A stretch of 10,448 nucleotides of DNA from JAAERC01 sp965602655. Its GTDB lineage: Bacteria > Zixibacteria > MSB-5A5 > GN15 > PGXB01. The notes beneath the pieces were generated by a model. That model saw only the letters and a program-made list of their open reading frames with translations, ran no database searches and was not told the origin of the DNA. Positions 1 to 5,743 of this stretch are shown piece by piece (within the stretch, counting starts at the first letter, position 1; each line of letters begins with the position of its first letter). The position numbers were made by a program, and so were the translations under genes. The stretch covers positions 1 to 10,448 of the forward strand of contig CBFCZE010000100.1 of NCBI GenBank assembly GCA_965602655.1, written 5' to 3'.

Positions 1-267
1 TTTATCGGCTAGATAAGTTAAGAAATAATTATCCAACAGCAACCAGATTTTTCATAAATAATTTCATATATGTAAGACTGTTTAATCATTGTATGTACTT
101 CGACCATATATTAGAATAATTCTTATGAGGTAGTTAAATATATTTATAACCGCTTGCGTTATATCGGTTAACAATTCACAAAAATCGCTAAAACCTGCCA
201 AATTGCTGATTTTTTGAGCATTTGAGGTAAAAAATAAAAAAAATTATGATTTATGGCATTTTTTCTA
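1..267. other. AT-rich intergenic region, no gene seen
   Basis: No open frame with a credible ribosome site is visible on either strand. The stretch is strongly AT-rich. A 6-bp inverted repeat, TAACCG at 147-152 with CGGTTA at 165-170, can form a hairpin. Positions 228-266 are rich in A and T tracts directly upstream of the promoter at 268 and could act as an UP element that contacts the RNA polymerase alpha subunits. Nothing else can be supported. Confidence 0.6.
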
Positions 268-296
268 TTGACAGATGGGAACTTTATATATATATT
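268..296 (+). promoter_or_regulatory. sigma70-type promoter for gene 1
   Basis: TTGACA at 268-273, a perfect -35 box, is followed after exactly 17 bases by TATATT at 291-296, a 5/6 match to the -10 box. A/T tracts lie just upstream. Transcription would start near 302-304, giving a 5' leader of about 340 nt before the ATG at 643. Regulation beyond this cannot be read from the sequence. Confidence 0.7.
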
Positions 297-423
297 CTTA
301 ACGAATGAATGGTGTTATGTCCGCAGTTAACCTTTTTAACAAATGTTATAAGGTGATATTGGTCTTCTAAAACACAAGTTCTATGGTGCATTGCTAAAAG
401 CAAGGTTACTCTATTTTCTACAA

Positions 424-543
424 GAGTGGCAAAGAGCCGCTCAAAAAAAAGGAATCTACGTAATAACAGGGCGTAGGAAATTTAACAGGACTGAATTAAG
501 GGCAACTTTAACCGATAGGTGATAATAGAAATCACCTTGGTTA
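424..543 (+). promoter_or_regulatory. hairpin-rich 5' leader of gene 1
   Basis: Three hairpins follow one another in the predicted leader. GAGTGGC (424-430) pairs with GCCGCTC (436-442) around AAAGA, with one T-G wobble, and eight A residues follow. CTACG (456-460) pairs with CGTAG (472-476). A two-part stem joins TAACC (509-513) to GGTTA (539-543) and GGTGAT (518-523) to ATCACC (531-536). A second GGTTA at 590-594 could compete for the TAACC strand. No known riboswitch class was recognised. It may be a structured leader RNA; function unknown. Confidence 0.4.
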
Positions 544-642
544 CTTTGCGAGAGAAGATCGAAAAAATTTCCAGGGGAAGTTGTTTATTGGTTAAGTAGC
601 TAAGGGATAGTAAAAGAGATAACTAACTTTAGGGAGGCAATC

Positions 643-1974
643 ATGCCCTACCGTCCCGTAGTCTCGAGGCTTCGGCCAATTATAAGCATCACTTTTCTGC
701 TGATTATATGTTCGGCAGGTACTCTTTATGGCGATGATATGAGCAGAAGTTATGATTTGGAAATCTTTGTGGGTGACACTACCGGTTCATCCGGAGAACA
801 AAATTCGGAGATCTCGATTTATTTGAAAAATTATACCGATACGGTTGCCGGTTTTAATCTATGGATTCAGCTAAGCCGCCCGGATATAATGGAATTCCAA
901 ACCAGTATGGATATAATTGAATATTTAGAGCATTATATATATACCTCATGGGAGGGAGAGCCTCCTGTTCCGAATGATTCGGTGGTTGCCTCTCCATACT
1001 GGGTATGTACTAATTGGGATGGTCCCGATTGTATAGATTCGATTTCGATGCTTGGGTATTATCAGTGTACTGATTATTCCGGAGACGATTGCATTGATTC
1101 GACTTTTATCGAATGGATTGAGGGCGTTGACCCGGTATATACCACATTGAAAGAGGCTTTTGTGGGGAATATTGATACGGTTGGAACTATGGTTCAGGGC
1201 TGGGAGATGATTACCACCCGCTCGCTGACCGAAACCGGGCAGGATATGCTGATAACCGCCTTTGCCGATCAGGCGGGTCCTCCGCCCGACACGAGAACGT
1301 CGGGAATTGGTTATCCGCAGTATGGCGCCCAGCCGTTGATTAAAATTTTGGGTGATATTTTTCCGATGGATGATACCGTTACAAATCGAGTGGTAGCGGT
1401 TAAGATTGAGGCCAATATTATTGACTACTTCGGGTTCTCCGATGAGTCAGGAGGCTCTGTTGGTATAATTTCCGAAGATGTTGAACATTACTCATACTTT
1501 ATGTGCGAAACGTGGCTGATTCCGGATGTGCAGTGTATGTATTGGAACCGTGTCATGGAATCCGAATGTCCGGAGCCGGAAGGGTGTGACTCGATTCATG
1601 TTGATACTATTTTACATGGTTTTCTTGATGTTGACGAATGCTGTGATCCAACCGGTGAGAACTGTACAAGGCAAATTGAGGAATGGGAGTGTCCCAGCCA
1701 ATTTGACGGCACCGGGGTTTGGCACGACGGCAATATCAGAATCGTATACGGCTCGATTACCGTTTTGCGCGGCACCTGCGGTGAAATAGACGGTTTGGAC
1801 GGAATTAATATTCTCGATATTGTACATTTAATAAATTTCAAATATAAAGACGGTCCTCCCCCGGAAGACATGGATATGGCAGATTGTGACGGTATCGAAG
1901 GGATTAATATTCTCGATATTGTCCATTTGATAAATTATAAGTATAAGGATGGACCGGAACCAATCTGTGACTGA
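643..1974 (+). CDS. secreted cysteine-rich cohesin-like protein with C-terminal dockerin
   Basis: This 443-aa exported protein has no recognised enzyme domain. AGGGAGG at 631-637 lies 5 nt before the ATG, which fixes the start. Residues 1-30 form a signal peptide with an Arg-rich start, a hydrophobic core at 13-28 and likely cleavage near G30. The mature part opens like a cohesin beta-sandwich (G-F-N-L-W-I-Q-L-S around 71-79). It is interrupted by a cysteine-rich stretch at about 120-165, where a 20-residue unit C-T-x3-G-x-D-C-I-D-S occurs twice in tandem (C122/C130 and C142/C150). It resumes with an F-x-x-N-I-D-T-V-G-T-x-x-Q-G-W-E motif near 190. A second cysteine cluster spans 288-350. The end is a dockerin-like pair: repeats at about 380-404 and 413-437, both containing G-I-N-I-L-D-I-V-H-L-I-N. 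About 15 cysteines in the mature chain suggest disulfides. Unlike genes 2-4 it has no T9SS-type tail, so it may be held at the surface by another protein's cohesin. That role is inferred. Confidence 0.9.
   Translation: MPYRPVVSRLRPIISITFLLIICSAGTLYGDDMSRSYDLEIFVGDTTGSSGEQNSEISIYLKNYTDTVAGFNLWIQLSRPDIMEFQTSMDIIEYLEHYIYTSWEGEPPVPNDSVVASPYWVCTNWDGPDCIDSISMLGYYQCTDYSGDDCIDSTFIEWIEGVDPVYTTLKEAFVGNIDTVGTMVQGWEMITTRSLTETGQDMLITAFADQAGPPPDTRTSGIGYPQYGAQPLIKILGDIFPMDDTVTNRVVAVKIEANIIDYFGFSDESGGSVGIISEDVEHYSYFMCETWLIPDVQCMYWNRVMESECPEPEGCDSIHVDTILHGFLDVDECCDPTGENCTRQIEEWECPSQFDGTGVWHDGNIRIVYGSITVLRGTCGEIDGLDGINILDIVHLINFKYKDGPPPEDMDMADCDGIEGINILDIVHLINYKYKDGPEPICD
1006..1125 (+). repeat. tandem 60-nt repeat inside gene 1
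   Basis: Two adjacent 60-nt units (1006-1065 and 1066-1125) encode 20 residues each. Both carry C-T-x3-G-x-D-C-I-D-S with cysteines 8 residues apart. DNA identity has partly decayed, but both units begin TGTACT and contain the GATTG and GATTCG blocks in register. This looks like an old internal duplication within the cohesin-like module. Confidence 0.6.
1771..1954 (+). repeat. duplicated dockerin repeats of gene 1
   Basis: The two dockerin-like repeats share a 20-base identical block, ATTAATATTCTCGATATTGT, at 1804-1823 and 1903-1922, 99 bases (33 codons) apart. The protein repeats match over G-I-N-I-L-D-I-V-H-L-I-N-(F/Y)-K-Y-K-D-G-P. Such DNA identity suggests a recent duplication or gene conversion, whereas dockerin halves in genes 2-4 have diverged. 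Confidence 0.8.
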
Positions 1975-2049
1975 TTGTAGGATATTAATAAAAGATTAAC
2001 TTTAACCTTATTGGTTATTAAAATAGAGAAAATTAAATTTTAAAGTAAA
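1975..2049 (+). promoter_or_regulatory. candidate promoter and small hairpin after gene 1
   Basis: TTAACT at 1996-2001 and TAAAAT at 2019-2024 are separated by 17 bases and match the sigma70 boxes 4/6 and 5/6. Transcription would start near 2031 and give gene 2 its own leader of about 240 nt. TAACC-TTATT-GGTTA (2003-2017) is a 5-bp hairpin overlapping this promoter. With no U tract after it, it is a poor terminator for gene 1. Read-through from gene 1 is also possible. Confidence 0.35.
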
Positions 2050-2059
2050 GAAAGGAGGT
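2050..2059 (+). promoter_or_regulatory. orphan perfect Shine-Dalgarno (STAB-SD-like)
   Basis: GAAAGGAGGT at 2050-2059 is an almost full complement of the 16S rRNA 3' end, yet no ATG, GTG or TTG lies at a usable distance and no open frame follows. It sits about 20 nt after the proposed transcription start and about 214 nt before the real ATG of gene 2. GAAAGGAGG is the core of the STAB-SD element known from the Bacillus thuringiensis cry3A leader, where bound ribosomes protect the mRNA 5' end. Such a role here is inferred. Confidence 0.45.
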
Positions 2060-2118
2060 GGCGCTTAAAGAAGTAATTTAGAACACGCGCTCAGAAGAAA
2101 GAACTTTTGTTTAATCTT

Positions 2119-2225
2119 CTTATTTCGAAATTGGCGTTTTCGTATGGCTTGTGGCTCTCGCTTTCGGGAACGGTTATGATTTCGAAATGATGAGGGGGAA
2201 AGACAGATAACTCGAAAGAGTTATC
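2119..2225 (+). promoter_or_regulatory. structured leader RNA upstream of gene 2
   Basis: The 10-base palindrome ATTTCGAAAT occurs at 2122-2131 and again at 2179-2188, so the copies can pair into a long lower stem. Inside it, CGTTTTC (2135-2141) pairs with GGGAACG (2166-2172), with two wobbles. Downstream, GATAACTC (2206-2213) pairs perfectly with GAGTTATC (2218-2225) across a GAAA tetraloop. The apical CTTTC (2161-2165) could pair with GAAAG at 2198-2202 or 2228-2232, a possible pseudoknot. No known riboswitch family was recognised. Confidence 0.5.
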
Positions 2226-2272
2226 ATGAAAGCTAAGAATTAGTTATTAACAAAACAAAATAGGAGCACAAG

Positions 2273-5209
2273 ATGAAGAGGCTTTCACTTATATTTACTT
2301 TATCTATTGTACTTCTTTCTTTTGGGCTGGCTAATGCGATTACCTTTGAAGTAGAAGTTGATGCGACCAAAAAGTTTACGCATCCGGAATCACCGTATGG
2401 TGAATACTACATGGGTAACACTCCGGTATTTATGAATCTCAAGATGGCCAACGATGATGGTATCGACCACACCGGCTTCAGCCAGACTCACAAATTCTAT
2501 TCCACCAACGGTGATGGCACGGCCATTACCTGGCTTGATGGCGGAGGAGAAGCTCAAGCATGGGATGATCCTCCGGGTGGAGTACCATCGATTGTCGGTA
2601 TGAATGGCTGGCTCGATGACACTCCGAATCCGGGCGATGACAGCTACTTTAGTATGATGGCACAACTCACTGTTTTCAGTTGGGATGGCTCATTACCGGA
2701 TACCATGAACTTCACGACCGCGTCGACGACCGGTTGGTTGAGTACTAACACTGATATGGAGACCCGTTTTCAGTTCCATTTCAGTGTCCCGACTGCCGGA
2801 CCAGATCAAACGACCGACATCGTTGAAATCTGTATCGATCAGTCAAACGGCGGACATCCGGATTTTGACTGGCTGTTCCCGGTTGCCGTTGATTTCATGG
2901 GCCCGTACTGCTTCGAGTTTTTGACGGTCCCTAACCTTCCACCGGTAGTAACAGGCACGCCGCTCGAACTTACAACTGAGCATGATGTTCCTTATAGCGT
3001 AGTCTACGGTGTTAAGGATGGTGACGATCCCACAGAGGATGATATTACCGCAGTGGTCGCGCTAGATGAGACTGCTACGCCTATTGGTACTGTTGTACTT
3101 ATCTCCGGTGATAAAGATGCCGGATCCTTTAGTTGGTATTATGATCCTCCGTGTTCATGGGTGACCGATATGGCATCCCACACGGTTACTTTCTATGCCG
3201 AAGATAATGTTAATGGGCATTATGCCCCGATTACTGATGGATCCGTAGTCTCTCTGAAGGTTACCAACACGGCTCCGGAAGTCGTTGGTCCCTGCCCGCG
3301 TGCAGAGTACACCGCGGCGCTTGGAGAGCTGTTCTCACACGATTTTGATGCCACAGATGACAATGAGTTCGACGAAGAACAGAATTGGTCTGTCGTACCT
3401 GATGTGATGCCGGCTGACGGTCCAAGCAGTTATGACATTGATGGCGATGGGAACTTCACTTTCACGCCGAATGATCCTGGAGACGATGGCATAGTTTATA
3501 CCTTTACAGTTACCGTAACCGACTGTGCCGGTGGGACGGGTACTTGTGATATTCCGATCTCATGTAGTTCTCTGTTCCCGTTTGGCATGGCCATTGAGTA
3601 TGAAGACGGTAACAACAACGATCCCGATTGGGTCAAGGGCGGCATTGACGGCGAAGGTCATTATCTTGGTCAACATGCTTATGTTGATGTTATGATGGTT
3701 GACGGCACCGAGAAGATGTTAGGTTTTGATTTCATGATTTCCTATGACAACTCCGCTCTGGCGGCCATGGGTGCCTATCCTAATCCGGAACTCTTCGAGG
3801 GTGAACCGGATCCGCCGACCGGTATGGATTGCGATTGGGAATACTTTACCTATCGCTTTGTCTACAACTGCGGCGGCTCCTGCCCGTCAGGTCTGCTGCA
3901 GATCATAGCCATTGCCGACCAGAATGATGGCAATGCCTTTAATGAAGTTGGAGACGGTGATGACGAATGTTTCTATCCTCCCGGTGAGCCGGCGGATCCA
4001 TTTGTTCTCTTCACCATTGACTTCTTTGTGAGTAACGACTATACGCTCGAGTGTTCATTTATTCCGGTTTCATTCTACTGGACCGATTGCACCGACAACA
4101 GTATTGCGTTCTCATTCAGGAGTGTCTTGACTGCATATCCGTATTGCGTCAAGCAGGGTATTTCTCTGTATGTACTTACACCGGATGGTACCGGATCTCT
4201 TGTATATGAAGCCCCGTATGGCGGATTCCGTGATATTACTGATCCAGGTTATGGTTTCCCTGGCGGCTATGGCGCTCCGGATGATCCTTGCGATCCGATT
4301 TTATGGACCGATTCCAGAGCAATAGCTTGCGTGAATGATCCGATGGATCCATTTGATGATGAGGATGCGAAATTCCCGATTCGCTTTGTCAATTTCTTCA
4401 ACGGTGGTGTAAAAATCATCTGTAATGCTGACATTGATGATCGTGGCGATTTGAACCTGAATGGCGTAAGATACGAAATCGCTGACGCGGTTGTCTTCAC
4501 CAACTATTTCATCTATGGTATGGCGGCCTTCGAAACCCACCCGCAAGGTCAGAAAGCGGCCTCGGATGTAAACGCCGATGGTATTCCGCTTTCGGTTGCC
4601 GACTTGGTTTACCTGATTCGTGTCATTGTCGGCGATATTCTGCCGATTGACAAGCTGAACCCGAATATGGTCGAAGCCCACTTCGGTCATGACGGTCAGC
4701 TGGTTACCGTTGACGTTGAGCTCGGCGCGGCTCTCTTTGTCCTCGAAGGCAATGTAGATGTCAGTCTGGCTCAGGATGCGGCCCATATGGATCTGAGATC
4801 CGGAATCGTGAATGGAAACACTCAGGTTCTGGTTTACAGCTTTGATAAGGGTGCAACCTTCAGTGGTAATATTCTGAACACAGAAGGCAGACTGATTTCG
4901 GTCGAAGCGGCTGACTATAATAGTTCAGCTTACAAGGCCATTGCACTGCCGACCTCGTTCAGTGTTGAAAACTACCCGAACCCGTTCAACGCTGCCACCA
5001 CCATTTCGATGGCTCTTCCGGTTGCTACCAACTGGAACCTGACCATTTACAATGTTGCTGGTCAGAAAGTTGCCGAGTTCTCGGGCTTTGCTGAAGCTGG
5101 AATTAACGATGTAGTTTGGAATGACAAAACTGCAGCTTCCGGTATCTATTTCTATAAAGTCTCAACCGATTCCGGTTCGATGACAAAGAAGATGGTACTG
5201 CTGAAGTAA
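2273..5209 (+). CDS. large secreted cohesin/dockerin surface protein with T9SS-type tail
   Basis: This 978-aa exported protein starts at an ATG preceded by AGGAG (2262-2266). Residues 1-22 are a clean signal peptide ending in A-N-A. In order: an unassigned beta-rich module (about 23-215); two Ig/cadherin-like modules starting at N-L-P-P-V-V (221) and N-T-A-P-E-V-V (332); a cohesin-like module (about 435-640, L-G-F-D-F-M-I-S-Y-D) plus a Gly/Pro-rich extension; a dockerin-like pair (720-800) with loops G-D-L-N-L-N-G at 725 and S-D-V-N-A-D-G at 764; a short beta module with T-Q-V-L-V-Y-S; and a FlgD-like sorting domain from about 895 (N-Y-P-N-P-F-N) ending K-K-M-V-L-L-K. Both dockerin loops are one residue longer than the usual 12. 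Codon use is richer in C-ending codons than in its neighbours, and with the structured leader and strong 3' hairpin this suggests high expression. Calcium binding and partner docking are inferred; no catalytic domain is seen. Confidence 0.93.
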   Translation: MKRLSLIFTLSIVLLSFGLANAITFEVEVDATKKFTHPESPYGEYYMGNTPVFMNLKMANDDGIDHTGFSQTHKFYSTNGDGTAITWLDGGGEAQAWDDPPGGVPSIVGMNGWLDDTPNPGDDSYFSMMAQLTVFSWDGSLPDTMNFTTASTTGWLSTNTDMETRFQFHFSVPTAGPDQTTDIVEICIDQSNGGHPDFDWLFPVAVDFMGPYCFEFLTVPNLPPVVTGTPLELTTEHDVPYSVVYGVKDGDDPTEDDITAVVALDETATPIGTVVLISGDKDAGSFSWYYDPPCSWVTDMASHTVTFYAEDNVNGHYAPITDGSVVSLKVTNTAPEVVGPCPRAEYTAALGELFSHDFDATDDNEFDEEQNWSVVPDVMPADGPSSYDIDGDGNFTFTPNDPGDDGIVYTFTVTVTDCAGGTGTCDIPISCSSLFPFGMAIEYEDGNNNDPDWVKGGIDGEGHYLGQHAYVDVMMVDGTEKMLGFDFMISYDNSALAAMGAYPNPELFEGEPDPPTGMDCDWEYFTYRFVYNCGGSCPSGLLQIIAIADQNDGNAFNEVGDGDDECFYPPGEPADPFVLFTIDFFVSNDYTLECSFIPVSFYWTDCTDNSIAFSFRSVLTAYPYCVKQGISLYVLTPDGTGSLVYEAPYGGFRDITDPGYGFPGGYGAPDDPCDPILWTDSRAIACVNDPMDPFDDEDAKFPIRFVNFFNGGVKIICNADIDDRGDLNLNGVRYEIADAVVFTNYFIYGMAAFETHPQGQKAASDVNADGIPLSVADLVYLIRVIVGDILPIDKLNPNMVEAHFGHDGQLVTVDVELGAALFVLEGNVDVSLAQDAAHMDLRSGIVNGNTQVLVYSFDKGATFSGNILNTEGRLISVEAADYNSSAYKAIALPTSFSVENYPNPFNAATTISMALPVATNWNLTIYNVAGQKVAEFSGFAEAGINDVVWNDKTAASGIYFYKVSTDSGSMTKKMVLLK

Positions 5210-5221
5210 GCTTCACAAACA

Positions 5222-5258
5222 TTTTCCGCAGGGAGGGGTTTTCCCCTCCCGCGGAAAA
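5222..5258 (+). terminator. strong hairpin after gene 2, without U tract
   Basis: TTTTCCGC (5222-5229) pairs with GCGGAAAA (5251-5258), and GGGAGGGG (5231-5238) with CCCCTCCC (5243-5250), around a TTTT loop with one bulged A at 5230. This 16-bp GC-rich stem begins 12 nt after the stop codon. The + strand continues with A residues, not U, so it is not a classical intrinsic terminator. It may stop transcription with help from a factor or block 3' exonucleases and stabilise the mRNA. Confidence 0.75.
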
Positions 5259-5568
5259 AAATAGGAGAGTAACTGCTGAAAAATAAATAGATAACGAGAA
5301 AAGAAAGAGTAGTAAAAGTAATTATTCAGGACTACCTGATGGCCCGTATAGATAACAAAGGAAAATGGCAACTAAGAGGCGAGGGCTTTTTTATTTTTGG
5401 GGCAAGGACCGCCAATGTACCCGCATGCAATCAATTGCATTTTTCAGGTAATATTTATTACAGTTCTTTGGACTTATCTAATTTCCTCACCGTCCAAATA
5501 TATAGGTTTTGTTTGAGGTAAAGCGAATAGGCCGTTGATAAGAGATTGAGAAAAAGAAAAAAATAATG
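5259..5568. other. AT-rich intergenic stretch between genes 2 and 3
   Basis: No convincing gene or promoter is seen. ATGCAA (5425-5430) pairs with TTGCAT (5435-5440) around TCAA and is followed by TTTT, a weak terminator-like shape. TTTGGAC (5467-5473) pairs with GTCCAAA (5492-5498) across an 18-nt loop. A T-rich run at 5387-5399 follows GGGC (5383-5386), which can pair with GCCC at 5342-5345 only over a long loop. A 60-codon open frame begins at 5339 but looks accidental. Confidence 0.5.
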
Positions 5569-5654
5569 TAACCGGTTGTCCGTTGGGGTGTAAACGGAGT
5601 TGACCATAGCGGACAGGGTTAAGAAAACAAAAACTTCGTCAAGACGGCTTGACG
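5569..5654 (+). promoter_or_regulatory. leader RNA of gene 3 with two exclusive hairpins
   Basis: One fold pairs TAACC (5569-5573) with GGTTA (5617-5621) and TGTCCG (5577-5582) with CGGACA (5610-5615). A rival fold pairs TCCGTT (5579-5584) with AACGGA (5593-5598) around an 8-nt loop. Both use TCCG at 5579-5582, so they cannot form together. A third, independent hairpin pairs CGTCAAG (5637-5643) with CTTGACG (5648-5654) over ACGG. The arrangement looks switch-like and lies 90-175 nt before the TTG start. No known riboswitch class was recognised. Confidence 0.45.
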
Positions 5655-5743
5655 CAGAAAAAGAGAAGATAAGATTTGTCAGATTTGGTCTGATTATTGC
5701 TCGTACGAAGTGGGACGAAATCTGTAATTGAGGAGCTTTCGGT

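Noticed and set aside
424..640. Known riboswitch (cyclic-di-GMP, TPP, SAM or cobalamin) in the leaders
   Set aside because: The conserved core sequences of these classes, as I know them, are not present in any of the three leaders.
700..720. Lipobox-like L-I-I-C in the signal peptide of gene 1
   Set aside because: The residue before Cys is Ile, not Gly, Ala or Ser, and a better signal peptidase I site follows near G30.
1975..2272. Possible remnant of a lost sorting tail after gene 1
   Set aside because: Reading past the stop gives further stops at once and no N-P-F-N or K-K-M-x-L-L-K trace in any frame. Gene 1 ends naturally at the dockerin and is not a recent nonsense truncation.
4301..4786. 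161-codon open frame on the - strand inside gene 2
   Set aside because: It lies antisense to the dockerin region of a well-supported gene, has no recognisable motif, and follows from the codon pattern of the + strand.
5336..5400. Ribozyme or terminator shape (CTGATGG core; GGGC then a T run)
   Set aside because: A hammerhead would need CTGATGA with a matching GAAA segment, which is absent, and the only stem before the T run is 4-5 bp over a 37-nt loop.
5339..5521. 60-codon + strand open frame with AGGA 7 nt upstream
   Set aside because: The predicted peptide has no signal, domain or low-complexity pattern typical of a small protein, it crosses a T-rich run and two possible hairpins, and its ribosome site is weak. 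It is more likely part of the leader DNA.
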